Assembly (NCBI GenBank): GCA_016800925.1
Contig: JABCPU010000019.1
Span: forward strand, 62,001-126,000
Reading direction: 5' to 3'
DNA: 64,000 nucleotides
Origin: Suillus spraguei
Taxonomy: Eukaryota; Basidiomycota; Agaricomycetes; Boletales; Suillaceae
The position numbers and the translations under genes are program-made. Below are positions 1 through 14,364 of the stretch, piece by piece. A model generated the notes under the pieces. That model was not told the origin of the DNA. It saw only the letters and a list, made by a program, of their open reading frames with translations, and did not search any database. The stretch's first letter is position 1. Each line of letters starts with the position of its first letter.

Positions 1-2212
1 AGGCTGGCAACGTTGATGTCCCCGCTTGTGAAATGAAGAAATGGCACGTGTCTTGGTTTTATTGTCCCTAAATGGTGTTGTTGATTTAATTTAATGTTTC
101 AGGTTCGACTCCAACTACCACTTTGTCGTCCCAGAGTTGTCCGAGGAGACCGACTTCAAGCTCCTATACAATAAGGCTCTTGCCGAGTACAACGAGGCTA
201 AGGAGGCCGGCGTTATCACTCGCCCAGTCGTTCTCGGCCCTATCTCTTACCTTATCCTTGCCAAGGCCGGCAAGGAGGCCCCTGCTACCTTCCAGCCTAT
301 CTCGTTGCTCCCTAAGATCCTGCCTGTTTACAAGCAGCTCCTGTCTGAGCTGAAGGCTGCTGGTGTCCAATCCGTCCAGATCGACGAGCCCATCCTTGTT
401 CTTGACAAGGGTGCCGAGCTCGACAAGCAGTATGCGTCTGCTTACGGCGAACTTGTCGGTGTCGCTCCCAAGATCATTCTCACCACCTACTTCAACCGCT
501 TGGACTCCAACATCAACTTCATCGCCAAGCTTCCTGTTGCTGGCCTCCACATTGATCTCGTCCGTGCACCCCAGCAGCTCGGCGAGGTCATTGCTGCCAT
601 CAAGTCCACCCCCATAATACTTTCTCTTGGTGTTGTTTCTGGACGTAACATCTGGAAGGCAGACTTTGCAGTTGCCATCAAGCACGCACAGACTGCCATC
701 GCTGCTCTCGGAGCTGACCGTGTCATCGTTGCCACCTCTTCCTCTCTCTTGCACACCCCTGTCACTCTTGCTTCTGAGAAGAAGCTCACTGAGCAGCAAA
801 GGGACTGGTTCTCGTTCGCCCTTGAGAAGGCGTCCGAGGTTGCCACCATCGCAGCTGTTCTCTCTGGCTCTCAAGACCCCGCGGTCTCTGCTGCCCTTGA
901 GGCTAACAAGGTCTCCATTGCTAAGCGTCGTCAGTTCGAGTCCACTTCGGACGACGCTGTTCGCAAGCGTGTTGCTGCCATTACCCCTGACATGTACCAC
1001 CGCAAGAGTCCCTTCGCCACTCGCAAGGATGTCCAGGCCAAGCACCTCAACTTGCCCAAGTTCCCTACCACCACTATCGGTTCCTTCCCTCAGACCAAAG
1101 AGATCCGTACTGCCCGTGCCAAGCTCGGCAAGGGTGAGATCTCCGAGGCTGAATACGACGAGTTCATCGCAAAGGAGATTGAGATGGTCGTTAAGTTCCA
1201 GGAGAAAGTTGGCCTTGATCTCCTCGTCCACGGCGAGCCTGAACGTAACGACATGGTCCAATACTTTGGTGAACAACTGAACGGCTTCGTCTTCACTCAA
1301 AACGCCTGGGTGCAGAGCTACGGATCTCGGTGAGCATTGATTAGAAGGAAAGTTGAATAATCGAGCCTCATTCTTTTACCAACAGTTATGTCCGCCCTCC
1401 CATCATTGTGTCTGACGTTAGCCGTCCTAAGCCGATGACTGTCAAGTGGAGCAGTTACGCACAGAGCGTCTCCACCAAGCCCATGAAGGGTATGCTTTCT
1501 GGCCCTGTCACCATCTTGAACTGGTCCTTCCCTCGTGACGATGTCCCACGTAAGCTGCAGTCGCAGCAGCTTGCTCTTGCGCTCCGTGATGAGGTCATTG
1601 ATCTCGAAAAGGCTGGCATCAGTGCCATCCAGGTCGACGAGCCTGCTATTCGTGAAGGTGTAAGTGTCTTCATGTGATCAGATTAACTTGCTGCTAATCA
1701 AGACTCCTTAGCTTCCTCTCCGTCGTTCTGACTGGGATGAGTACTTGGAATGGGCTGTGGACACCTTCAAGCTCTCCACCGCTGGTGTGTCTGATGCTAC
1801 TCAGACCCACTCTCACTTCTGCTACTCCGACTTCGGTGACATCTTCCCCTCCATCCAGCGTCTCGATGCCGATGTCATCTCTATTGAGTTCTCGAAGAGT
1901 GATATGAAGCTCCTCCACACCTTCAAGCAATACGGCTACTCCAACCAGATTGGTCCTGGTGTCTATGACATCCACTCGCCTCGTGTCCCCAGCGAGGAGG
2001 AAATCAAAGAGCGTCTCAAGACCACCTTGGCCATCATTCCCGACCACCTCATGTTCATCAACCCTGTAAGTGGAATGTCGAGTATTCGCTTTAAACTCAC
2101 CACTTATACCTTTCTGCAGGACTGTGGTCTGAAGACTCGTGGCTGGAAGGAAACCGAAGCTTCCTTGGCCAACTTGGTTGCTGCCGCACGCTGGGCCAGA
2201 GCTAACATCTGA
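1..2212 (+). CDS. met6: Cobalamin-independent methionine synthase (MetE/Met6), 5' part missing
   Basis: Catalyses the last step of methionine synthesis, transferring methyl from 5-methyltetrahydropteroyl-glutamate to homocysteine in the cytosol. The window opens inside an exon ending in EMKKW, a conserved N-terminal motif, so only the start of the protein is missing. Exons read are 3-43, 103-1329, 1386-1659, 1712-2065 and 2120-2212, ending in TGA. Conserved blocks seen: [56 protein letters not shown] and DCGLKTRGW. The zinc ligands expected in this family (His and Cys of the THSHFCY block, Cys of DCGLKTRGW) are present. The first intron (44-102) is read as GC-AG, because only that junction gives MKKWFDSNYH in frame. 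The next gene is convergent. Identity is certain; the first junction is inferred from conservation. Confidence 0.97.
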
Positions 2213-2599
2213 TTTTCCGCACATTGCGCTTCAACAGCGCCCACAAAGTGGTTAAATTATTATGGCCCTTCTATAGGGGAACTGGCCTACACTTGACCTT
2301 GGGTAGTTGTCGCAAGAAAAAGAAAACAATGATGTCTGGCGACCTGTCGTCAACATGACTGGGCAACAGATAGTTGCTGCTTTGTGGGCCCGCAAAGTGC
2401 CTCGGGAGTGAGGTAGGAGCTTAGCGCGTCTGTGTTCATAGTAGTCGGATTTCAACAATCCTTAATGTATCGTATTGTGTTCCGTTGAATAAATGACATT
2501 AGCATGCAATATCCAGCGTCTCATAGATCTAAGGTATACCCGAATATACAAGAGTAAAGATAAAAAGGTATGATAGTAAGTCAACGAGTCATCAACCGT
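2213..2599. other. Intergenic region between convergent 3' ends
   Basis: About 390 bp separate the stop of met6 from the stop of the convergent membrane-protein gene. I see no coding pattern. The stretch must carry both 3' UTRs and polyadenylation signals; an AATAAA-like stretch (gaataaat) lies near 2486. Confidence 0.6.
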
Positions 2600-4846
2600 C
2601 TATTTCATCATGAGCTTCGTCATCTCTTCTACGATAGCAGGCGATACTGGAGAAGTAGTGATTGTACCACTATCATCACGCTTCTCCGGAGACATGCCAT
2701 TCAAGGTATTTGTACCGGGGTGATTACTAGGAGAATTTGTCGAAATATTTATGGACGGCACGTGCAAAAGATCATTGTGGTTGTTTATCGCAAGCGCGGT
2801 TCGTAGGTCGTTTTCGATCTTTTCCGTGCGTCTGGTCAGTCGGCCACCTCGCCAAATCAATATTGCCGAAATTATCCCGCACAAAAACGACGCAGGAATG
2901 AGTGAACCTGTAGTCCACGCCGGTCGTTCAAATCTGTCGCGGAAAGAATTAGCTCGACACAAATTAAAGCTCAGAAAAGAGTTACCGGTTCATAGACCAC
3001 ATGCAACTCGACAGTATGACCTAAGCGCCAGTAAGTATGCGTAGTTTCGCTTTTCACGATATTTACCTGAAAGGCAGAATTTCCATCGATGAAAAGACAT
3101 ATCCAGAGTGCGGTACTGTGATACGTATTGCGATATGAGCAGAGATATAACCGAAGTCAGAAGGACGCACTTGATCGGAAATGCCTTCGAAATAGTGTCA
3201 ACAATGCATCGTCATAAAATAGATATGAAAGAACTTACTTGGTGGGTCACAGTACCGTGCGGGCGGTACCATGTCTGACTCTCGCGAAACTTGACCTGTT
3301 CTGATCAAAGAAGTGAGCGATGCCTTTCATGAGCCACCACAAATTTAAGTACGTACGATGATGCAAATCCTGTTGTTCCCGTTCAGTGAGAACATGGACG
3401 AAGGTAGGGTCATAAGCAGGATCGGGCAAGTCATCGACGTCGGATAGTTGAGGGAGACCGTTTCTAGCTCGTAGCTTCGTTGTTCTATGCTTGTAGTGCC
3501 AAATTTTACAGATTCCTGTTTGAAAAGTCGGTTATTTCCTTCAGACTAAATATCACAGGGGCCCACTATAGGTGTCGAGAGCACGCGTAGGGATCAGGCC
3601 AATACCAGTGATAGTGAATAAGCCTGATAGAAATGATGATGGAAGTTTAGGGGAAATAAATAATGACGGACCACACACGATCTGAGAGCACACTTCAACC
3701 CAAAAACCTTGAGTGTTTGCATTATGCAAATTAATCCACTTCAGTAAAAATAACACAAGCGCAGCCCCCCAGAACACTGTAAAAGGTCAGTATCCAAGAA
3801 TAGAACATAATATATCTCTGTACCAACAAGAAAACCGTAAATGCCCGTTATGATCTGCAATCAATTAGTAAGCCACCAATAAATTGTCTCGCTATACAAC
3901 GAACTTACGCCTATCGCTGCGAAGAGGATGAGCATCGAAACGCAAATAACTGAAGATACACTGACGAGTTTTCAAAAACGACCAAACACCCTGCAGTGTA
4001 CGCTTGACCTTGGATCGACCGGTCAGGACGTCTTTGACATGTCTGTCTAATGATTCGTCCATGCCATCAGATTCAGATTGAGCATGCCCAGCTGATTCCA
4101 TGTCACAGCCTTGTCGTTCACTTGGATAAAACAACGCAATTACTGGTTTTCGAGAGTAGAAGCTCGATGGAGGGCTGATACAATCGTTAAACTTGATTGA
4201 CCCATTTGAACATGAAGAACACTCACATTAGAATAGAATTGGCGGCATTGGCCAGACTGGATACAGTAGCGACCTGAGGATCTGGAGGTATAAGAACAAT
4301 GTAACCTAACACCGAAAGAAATCCACTGATACCGATTGCATCCAAATGATCCACTATATCATCATGAACAATACTTTCATCGAGCTGCTGACTTTGCTGC
4401 ACTTCGAGTGCGCTTTTTACGATACTGGGTGTCCTGACGCCAGGTTGGCTGTGGGTTGAAATGTTGGTCTGAAAAACCTGCAACCTATCCCCGATGGTCC
4501 CATGACCGTCTACAGTAGGAGAATCGTGACATGACAGCGACAGAGGTGACAGGGATGGCCTGCGAGAGGCTAAAACGTGCTCAACGACCTTACTTCTAGA
4601 CCCAGACCTTTCGCGGTTAATGGGAGGGCGGGAGACAGACTCGCACACCCCACTTGCTGTGTGGCTCCTCAAACGTTGCTTGTTCCCCGGAGTAGAATCC
4701 ACTTGCGCGTTGTGAGCATTAGTAGGTCTGGGAATGCTGCCCATACTTCGCTGCCCGCGTAGCGTGAGCGCCTCGTTATCATTGTCGAATCTGGCGGGGA
4801 GGAGAACATATGTGGATGGAGTCCTCCTTATCCTGATGGAAGGCAT
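2600..4846 (-). CDS. DUF2985-type multi-pass membrane protein
   Basis: No biochemical role is known to me. The conserved core resembles the fungal DUF2985 family: a first membrane segment (GITGIYGFLV), VFWGAALVLFLLKWINLHNA, then FWVEVCSQIVCG, GLFTITGIGLIPTRALDTY and, near the C terminus, RPAWTTGSLIPASFLCGIIS followed by a basic RRTEK stretch. The first ~180 residues are low-complexity, Ser/Arg-rich and probably cytosolic. At least six short introns are needed. The junction after residue ~208 (AT, then an exon starting CCCTCCATCG) joins two conserved frames cleanly; the exon around 3060-3235 is least certain. The ATG at 4846 is the first in the frame of exon 1. The stop is at 2600. Confidence 0.8.
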
Positions 4847-5193
4847 GGAAGAGTTGTACGCCTCTTTCTTGAAAGGCAGAACTTAGAGTAACCTCTGGAG
4901 CCATTACCGTAGCGGCGGGGGTGAGAGTATTAATAGCAATAGGTTCGTCACGGGATCGATGGGGCCTGGCCCTGGCTTGATACGTGTATACAAGGAAGAA
5001 TGATAGTACATAGATAGATACTAGATACTGATTAAATAATGATACTACCATAGTACCAATAAGTAGGCGAAATAAAATAAATAAAAGAAAGCAGTAAGAT
5101 ATCCATCATTAGGGACCTTCTTTGGACGCTGCAGAGTCAGTATCACGAGACTGACGTCCGGACTAAACAAAGAAATCAATAGCCTGCAGCGAG
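4847..5193. other. Intergenic region upstream of the DUF2985 gene
   Basis: About 350 bp lie between two genes on the minus strand. It includes a 90-codon upstream ORF (5051 down to 4779) that overlaps the start of the membrane-protein gene in another frame. Its first ~25 residues are hydrophobic, but it matches nothing I know. It is probably leader or promoter sequence. Confidence 0.4.
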
Positions 5194-8100
5194 TCAAGCA
5201 GAATCACTTGCATCAGGGCTATTGTCCAGGCTCTTACTGCGACTAAAAACACTGAGCAGCCGAGCGCGACTTGACGGACGATTAACATCTAGCACAGTGG
5301 GGGCGGGAGTCGATTCATCCGTGTCAGTGGGCTCGTCCGTGAGGGACATTCCGATAAATCTACTAGGGTCGACACCACATGAGGGTGATGTCCTCGGTCT
5401 CGCCGGTGCAGCTGTCGAGTTGGTGTCTGTGTATTTGGTTTTTGACTTCAGCATTTTCCGAGGGGGTTGAGGATCTAGCTGCAAGACACTTCTGGAAGCT
5501 GTTAGCTTCGTCTTTGAGAATAACTCTCGAGCCACAGGGAAGACCGGAACCAATGGTTGATGCAAAGCTATCCTGACCCAGCCTTTCCACGTGAGATCCG
5601 ATGGGATAAACTGATCAACTAGCTCTTCGAACTATAGCGCTGAACTTAGTCGGCAATACTGAACACAGATAATGAAACATACACTCCAGGTCTGGTTTCT
5701 GATCTCCAACGCATGAGTTCGAATGCGCGCATCACGGCATTCAAAAGATGAAGCCTTCATGATGCTTAGCAGTAACTCCAAACTAAGAAATTGGCGTCAG
5801 CATCCTCGTGCGCAATCGTTCCCTTGTGAACTAACCTGGAGATCTTAACAAGCACGAAGTTTTTTTGCGAGGAGCGCGTTTTCATCTCATCAAAATCGGT
5901 CTTGTGCTCCGATGATACCTGTCGTACTATTGGGTGCCTATGTCGACGAGATTCATCCAGCGCATCTGCTGTCAGAGAATGCTGATTGGATTGTGTAGCA
6001 GGAAATGGCGTGATCATAGGGTCTACCGCCGCACTTCGTAGATCTGTGAACGACCTTGAGGAGCCCAACTTACGTAAAGGAGGAGTGAGACTGGTGGAAT
6101 CCAGCGATGAGCGTGACTGGTGGAGAAGTTTGGAAGAGTCCAATGACGCTCGGGATCTGGGGTAGTGCGTATCGCATGTAGCTGTGGTGTCGGTGCCACT
6201 GTTCCTGCTTCTCCGCGCCGGCCAAACATATTCCATGATTCGCTGACCGAGATTGGCGTCCAGCTGGAGTCTGATTGGATGGAAATCAAGCTGAAACTTT
6301 TCATAGATAGTAATCCCCCCTACAGGGGCAAGCACTGCCCAATCAGCATCAAGAAAGACTCCTCTCTGAAATGTGTTCTGTCAAAGAGAGACCAGCGAGG
6401 TGAGAGGGCGTACCTTGCACATGGGGTGATTAGATGGGTCCTCAAATTTGGAGACAATCTCAGGCCAAGGGGCATGAGGAGAACCGTCAAATGCCTGAAG
6501 GTCTCCCACCATGAGATTAGTCGTTGTCGAACTATCTTGTTTACTGAGCCAAGAGAAATCGATGTCGCGGACTGCGAGCTTTGCAAGAAGTTCTTGATGA
6601 TCATCCAGCATTTGCCACGAAATTTCCGAAGAAGAAGCTAGAAGCAGAAGCGCTGACTTCTGGTCTGAGCGCTCGTCGGCTCGATCCTGCGCTAACTTGA
6701 TGGCGTCGAATATCAGATTGAGTTCCTCAGTCAGAAGGAAGATGTGGGCCTTGAGCTTAATTATTTCGAGCCTAGTCTCTGAAATGGCCGATAGCGCATG
6801 ATTTTCAGCATCTCTCCGCGTCTCAAGGGCGTTTCTGAGACGACTTTGTAGGTCCGAGACAACGTTTGCCACGGATGTAAAGTCTGTAAAATCGTAGGCA
6901 AAGAGCAAAGCCTCAAGTTTCTCCAACCGAGTTTTGTGGGCGGCATCGGAGAAAAGTATGAGGTTTGTGATAATGTTAGATATCGATTGGAAGTGACGGT
7001 CGCTGGCAGAAACAGTGAACCGAGGAACACGAATTTGGACCAGATCCTGTCAGTGTGTCAATAAAAAGCAGAAAAGTTATACACGCTAGTCTCACTGTCT
7101 CGTTCTGTAAATGAGCATATTTGCCTCGACGATGCTCGTTGTCCGGCACAGTCCGAGTGACCGATGTTACGTTGTTACGCAGACGAAGGCGATTAAACCG
7201 ATCATACTGGCACGTAGCATTTGTCTGGGGGACTATTCGATCGAAGGTGTCGCTCTCACAACGGTAGTCGATGAGAACTTCCAGTGGCACACATCCGTCG
7301 CCACAAGATGCCAAGTTTACAGGACAGAATGTTTGGAGACCATCCAAAGACATGTAACTCCTGTCATAAAGTGAGGCTTCCGATACAACTACCCAAAGTC
7401 CGAACGTTACCTAGTCATGATGGTACCGCTGACCGGGTCCTCCAGGTTGGACTTATCCATGATCGTGAATGATTGTAGCTTAGCCTGAACAGCAGCTAAG
7501 ACAGAAACGGAATCAGTATTTCCTTCACTGCGCAAAACGATCTGAGGCTTCAAAAGCAGGCAGAAATGGCGTTTTTGCAATGCCACTCCTTCGTCCCAGC
7601 CAACAAGAGGATTGATGGTACCATCTCCGTCCACGACGTCATCCGCAACCTCGATTAAGACATCATTGCGATCCCGATTCAAGATCCTTTTTAGAACAGT
7701 TGCAGCAGTCTGAGCCGTGTTCACGGTGCCCTTGAGCTTCTCACGATCGGTCGGGGGCGCAGTTGATAATACAGTTTCAGCCTGGTCCCTGATGAACTTG
7801 ACAGCACTAGAAGCCATAAACGATCAGGGGAAAGTCAAGAATGTATGTCAACAACGAATCACGGACCGTGTTGCCATGTGATACTCAAATCCCTGTCGCG
7901 CCTTTGAACAATTATAGTACTGTAGCATGACCTGTAGATTGTAATGAGCAACAAGATCGGAAAAGTATACCAAGAACACCGGACATCACGGATGGAATCG
8001 TTCATGAAAACCTTGGGGGCATGAAGTTGGTAGACATTCTCAAATTCTGCCCATTCGTCAGCCTCGACAGTCTCAGAAGGCATATAATAGTTTTCAATAT

Positions 8101-11100
8101 TGCTGCTCCGAGAACCCGCGTGAGGGATTTCGGTCATTCGTAAATGATTCACATAATCTTGTAACAGGGCCATCATCCTGTGCAGAGAAGTTGAGGTCTG
8201 GTGTTTTACTTAGTATATTATTGCTTCACAGAGGAAGATTTAGATGTACTCCTTCCTTGGCATGAGGGTTAAGGGTGGCAAGGTCCCGGAGTTGCGCGAT
8301 TCGATGATTAGCGAGGTCAATTTCGATCTGTGGAACAGCTACATTCGGATTATCAGGCACAAGAAACGAGTAAAGAAGCACTTCAAATAGCTTACACGAC
8401 TCGCTCCCAAGAAGACATGTGTGCGTATCCTCTACACCAAATTTGCTACCCTCCATAGCCCCAGAAGTGGCGTTTTTCTTGAAATAAGTCAATCTGGAAC
8501 AAAGCAACAATGGAAGGAGTTGTATATCTGGTTTATGTTTAGAAGACCAATCCGTTTCCACGAAATCGTCGACATCAATCCAGTCTGAAGGAGTGATTGT
8601 TGGTAGCGGTTTTGTGGAGTTATTGGCGTCCCGATTGCCTTCGAACGACAAAGGAATGGCTTGCTTCAAGGGCTCAGAAAAGGTGGCGAGCATGGCACGA
8701 AGGTCCATGTCTTTCATGACCACCTCCGCCGCATAGAAGGGTTTATGTCGCACAACCTTAATGCTATCCTGACTGTCGCCTGGAGCAATGGATTCTTGGT
8801 CTCTTTGGTGCATATCTGCTTGGAAATGTCCAACATTGGCCTTAGTGCCCACAAAGGAGGTGGTTCCAGAAACCCAGGAGTCTCTCGTATCATCAATGTA
8901 AACATGAGATATGAATAGGCGAGGCACCACTAATCGGTACTTCATAGTCGCAAGGTGGCGAGCAAACTTGGGGGACACTGTTTTGGACGGATAGTACGAG
9001 CCCTGTCTGACTGGCAAGGACAAATTGGCGTCGAAGAGTGCCCACCAGGACCAGAAATGAGCAAACGCGTGTGGTGTCAAATGGAAACTGCTCGGGCTGG
9101 ATGGATCGGTGCAGGTATGCGAATGCAGGGAAGATGTCAAAGACACGGATAGGTGGATGAAGTCTGATCGGAAGCCCTTATAGGAGTCGTGAAGTGTCTA
9201 AAGAAACAATCAGCGGAAGGAGGCAATCAGAAGAACGAACTAACCTGGGGACGTATGTCCGTTCTCGTAGTCACAAGCTGTACATCATAATGAGGCCGGA
9301 AGGTGAAAAAGCGGCAATGACGGTCGAAGGGGGAACTAGGGCAGCAAGATGTACAATCTTCGCTGCTGCAAGACCGTTCTAAGATGACACCAACTCCAAA
9401 ACGTACACCAGAGCCAAGTTTGGCACAAGTTTTAAGGCAACCAGGCGCGGCGCGGTATACTTCACTGGTGTCCGGCCTGTTTTGAGTAGCATCCCACTCG
9501 CAATGAAACCTACTCTCGGTTTTCAGTCAGTTTCGTTGGTGTGAATTGAGACGACATTACTTTGGAATGATGATAGACATGGTATCACTTGATACCTGAA
9601 TAAGTTCATTGACGTCGTTCGGAAACCCAATGAGTAATTTGGAATTTCCTTTCCAACACAATCCAAAGCCAGCACCTTCATCGTGAAGGATGTATGGATC
9701 ACGTGTACCTAGCGCAGTAACATAAATCAAAATATATGATAGATGACGATACCTCAAGCCGTACCTTTCATGTAGAGCCTGACCTCGTTGGTGAATGACA
9801 CTTCGATGGTCCAGTGAAAAATGAGCCTCAGCTAAAAACAAAAATCAGATCCATAAACAGCAGTGAAAATAAGTATGGGACGTACCTTGTCCCAAAATCC
9901 AATGCTGGGAGACGGATCACGCGTTTCTGATGTTAAGCTCTCCAAGACCCGAACAAGATCTTGAGTAGTTGCGCTGTAGCTCACGCCCCAACCAAATGCT
10001 GTTACTCCATCAGTCATAACTTTGACAGTGGGGTTAGCGTATGATTTGACAGGCATGATGGTTTTAGGAATTTCAATAATGAGAGGGCTACTCGGAACGA
10101 AGCCACCTTGAGCCCCGCCGATGGTACAGGGAATCCACTCGACAGATTGCGATGGTCCCATGTCCTCGGAAATGACCAAGTCAGAAATGAACCTCAGGAC
10201 AGGCAGGTCTTTTCCTTCACAATGAAACGGGATGTACAGGAGTGGCAACGGATAGTCTCGGAGCGTGACTCGAAGAGATGTCAAGGAAACATGGAGATGC
10301 ATTGGAATAAGGAGCGTGTAAAGGGTGTCCTTGGGGATGCCCTGGCCTTGAACATACAAGAAGTCAGGTAGCTGTTCCGATGGAAATGATGGCTGAGAGA
10401 GCTGTAGCTGAAATCCATAAATGACAGCGCGGAATAGGGGTGGTGTATGGTGGCTACCGGTGACATTCACGAGATTAGGGACATTAGTCGGACGCCTCAA
10501 TGGATTTGGTCCTCGGAAATCTCGGTGGAAATTTTCTTCTTTGACTGCCCTTTTTTGCCTACGTTGTTTATGTCGCAGAAGCCAATCGACAGAATGGAGC
10601 ATGTGTAACCTTTCCCGGGCCTCATGAACCGAAATAGAATGACCCGCGTCAAACTGGTAGTCTGAGCTGAATGCAGTGTTATGTGACGGCGAAGTGTCAA
10701 CTCCTTCTGCAGCCAATATTGCGGCAACTTTTGCGTCAAATGCATCTTCTCGCTGAATGCGTTCTTTAGCAGCGTCAAGGCCAATTCTCCAAAGTAACCC
10801 GAGCTGAGATTCGAAGGGGTCATCTGCTGCCTCCAAGCATATGGCACGAATGGACACCGAGATGTTAGGCACAACCTTCGGACCTTCGGCCTCTGGGAGA
10901 GGGAAAGGAAAGTATGCGCCTGTGGTGACTATACGATGTATGTGACGCGAAGCCTTGATTGTCAGGGTAATAGCAAGGAGTAAGTCTGCGAATACATATC
11001 CTGAAGGGACTGCGAAGCGAATACTGTCCCCTTCAATCAGGATAGCGTCGTCAGGTTTACCTCCATAGCTAATTGTGCACCTATGCAAACGCCCAAGTTC

Positions 11101-14100
11101 CTCCCATTTACCTTCCTCTATCTCCTTCCACCGATGCGGCTTTGCAGGCATCGGAACCCAGAACACGAATGAATTAAAGCAGCACTCTGCATTCCCAAGG
11201 CTGACGGTCGCCTCAAGGTAGTTGATCCGTGTCACAGGTTGTTGTTGCCCTGGTAAATTCCACCGGATCTGCAATACCTTGACCATTCCCCGGAAGCTCA
11301 AGCCCAGGGCACGCGAACCACTGGACATTTTTGCAGGTCGTAACATAGGTATTATGTTCTGTAATACTTGGAGTGCAAGGAGGGAGGCAGTGACATGACC
11401 CAAGTCAAAAGAAACCCGGACTTCATCGACGGTTGCAGATATAGAGTGCGTACTACACTGCAAAATCCCCGGATTTTGTAACCTGGTCCCTCGGGAAGTG
11501 ACGTCGATCTCCGTTCTGTGTAAGAACACAAACTGTTTTCCCGTGAATGCAGGATCGTCTTTCTCAAAGATATATGGGTCGTCCATCGAATATGTGTCAG
11601 CAGCAGCTGAACGCAGAGACGTGTTCCACATAACCAATTTCCCATAAGCAACACTTTCAGTGGATGCCACAGAAGCCCTTGCGGAAACCAATGCTTCTGC
11701 GAGGTAGTCTGCAGGAAGATATAGCTTATGCCTGTTCTGCGCACGTTCACTCGCATTGTCTACAGACTGAACTTGTTCTGGATGCATGGAACAGTACCGC
11801 GTTGCTATGCCTGTGCTAAACGCGACACCACATGTGACATCGCTTTCAGCGTTGGGATTGATATCTTGACCTGTGACGAAAAGGACCAGCCGAGCAACAG
11901 ACAGAGACACGGCGTAACCCAAAGGCAACACGAAGGGTTTATCAGAGGGCGTAGGCGTGCTCTCCTTCACCAGGAGCAAGGGAATAACGGTAATTACAGC
12001 AGCCACAGACTGCGGGTGCCACAATTCCAATATGATCCCTTCTGTGTAGCAGTGTAGGTCGAGGAAAAGAGACTTGGTGCGCAGCAAATTGAATGCGGTT
12101 CGTTCATCATCAATAAATTCTCCTACGGCAGTTAACTTTCCCTTGGCTTCAATTGCTTCGAGGGAGAGCAGGCTGTCATACCCTTCCGAGTTCGGATTGT
12201 GTGCGGAGAACCGCCTTGACGCTCTCCGCGAAAGAGAAGTAGTGTTCATGTTCAAGAAGACAGGTTCCATATGAAAGTCCCACTGCAGTATCATGTACAA
12301 CCCAGTCTGATCAGAGAACGCATGACCAGAATTGCATGTGATAGACCGCTTCGTGCGGAACGTCGACGTGCAATGTGCATTAAGACCTTTGGACTCCAAG
12401 ACTAACGAAAATGGCGTCTGAGAGCCCATTGCATCCACACAGATCAGACGTGCAGAAAGGCGCCCAACTTCAATATTGGCGATAATTCGGGGGATAGGTG
12501 ACAAGGTCTCAGGGAGTGCGGGGGACGCGCGGGGAGGAGACGATATTGATTGGCTGCTTAATAGTTGATGTACCACATCCAAGCGGTCCGTAACAGCAAA
12601 TTCAGCGAGTGTGAGATCCATCATCAACAAAGGCCGATTTGGATCACCCGGTGAAATATGTTGCAGGGACGAAGGCCATTCTAATGCCGTGAAGGACGCA
12701 TCTAAGGTACCGACAAGAAGCAGCTGGAGGCCACTTGTAAAGACGTTACTGATTCTGCTGAGGGCACTTTCCCTGATTTTGAGTTGCAAGACGTAAGCAG
12801 ATGAAGTAGGCGAATGCTGAGATCCGAGCCAAGCGCAGTGCGAAGAGTTGTGATTAGGGTCGCTTGGACCGCACACGCAGGATAAATCCTGCACAGAGGC
12901 ACTGTAAACATCTCCTCTGAATATTTTGGTGACGTTGATTGAATATATGTCCACTTGAATCTTGGATAACAAGGACAATAACTGTGATGCATAGTTGGAT
13001 GATGAACCTTTATCTCTCGTCAGGATCTATATTGGCTTACCATGTGAGACTTTCTCTTGCGAAAACGAGCGGGCGGCAATGAAAAGTGAGGACGATTAAA
13101 GGACTCGGGTGAAGCATTAAAATATTGAACATCGACACAGCTACAGATACGCACTGCAGAACTACTTTCACTCGAAAGCATAGGACTTTGAAGCGGAACC
13201 GGCGATGTTAAGGGTGAGGTAGGAGATTGTGTGTTATTGGTTTCCAGGCTTGCAAGGATGGATTGCCAACGGTCGATGGAGATATGGACATTCGGAACGC
13301 GCAAAGTAATCTCGACACTCCCCGCTTCTATCTTCCCGTCTCTTGGACTGAATCGAGCAGCCCCACTGAGAGTCACTGTCTCAGATAGACACATAATGGG
13401 TTCGCCGCACAGATGACCTAAAAATAACAGTATTAATGACATTCATCGATTCTAACCATGGACACTCACTATGAATAGGGGTGTCACCAATAACTTTATT
13501 GACCATCAAATCAAACGTTAAGGAGGCTTTTGTTTGGCCCAGTGTGCTATCCCAAGCATGTCTCCACGTACGCTTGAAGCCCATCGCAAGCCGAGACTTC
13601 CATGCTCCCATGGCCAACGCTGCAGCAGATGGTCTATGGTCCCCTTGACCATTGATTTTGTCGGAATGGGGAACTGGGACCTGGAGACGACTGAAAGTGA
13701 GATGCGCATCTAACTCTACTCCTTCAATGACGAGTTGGGCATCTGGGATAGCTGTGTGTGTGATGACAGCTGATTCAATTTCCAGACGAAGGGCTTGGGT
13801 TAGACTAGGGATGCGGTGGATCACCTGATTCAAAATAGATGTGACAGAAATGCGAATGACAGGGCGGATGATCGGGTCGAACACCCAATATACAGTTGAG
13901 ATGATGGACCATAGATGCAGAGCCAGTGGGGAGGGCGACAAGTTCACGAGAGTGATTCTACGCCTGTGCTTAGTCCGAGCGGGTGGTTCACGAGATATTT
14001 TCTTGATCTCAATTCTGAGACCCTGAATCTGGAATAGTATTCCTCTGGGCTTGCCCTCCTCAGACGAACGGAAGGAATACCCAATGCGTTCGATATGCCA

Positions 14101-14364
14101 CGTACGACTTCCCCGACGAAAGTATAGACCGCGAATCGAGCGAAGACTAACGCTCCGCACGCGTAGATGATTGGAAAAACGCATGACGACGTAAGGAGCG
14201 ATATACGCCCTCACAACAAACAGAAACACGACCACTGCAGCGAGGGAAGACACCAGCGTGAACCATGACCACAAGCTAGTCGGGCTAAATTCATAGAACC
14301 AGAGCGGGAGAAAAACCATGCCAAAAACAACACTAAGACGATACCGCAGAACTGTTCGAATCAT
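5194..14364 (-). CDS. FMP27: Fmp27/SABRE/BLTP2-family bridge-like lipid transfer protein
   Basis: Very large protein (roughly 2,800 residues) of the family that forms hydrophobic grooves moving phospholipids at ER-plasma membrane contacts. The N terminus has two hydrophobic segments (about residues 10-65) that should anchor it in the ER. The family signature GFWDK is split by an intron: exon 3 (12981-9886) ends at it, and the next exon continues LRLIFHW, then a GTRDPY motif at an exon joint. Further downstream FRPHYDVQL, CLLLKPQIVLRSE and a C-terminal FEELVDQFIPSDLTWKGWVR match family blocks. Exon 1 is 14364-13470, exon 2 13417-13043, then about nine smaller exons to the stop at 5194. A valine-initiated extension upstream of 14364 exists, but the first ATG is 14364. 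A coiled region lies near 6600-6900. Central exon joins are approximate; family assignment is strong. Confidence 0.9.

Noticed and set aside
164..1300. 378-codon minus-strand ORF opposite met6
   Set aside because: Antisense shadow of a highly biased, GC-rich coding exon; composition (Leu/Gly/Asp/Glu-rich, no motif) and exact overlap with conserved MetE exons argue against a gene.
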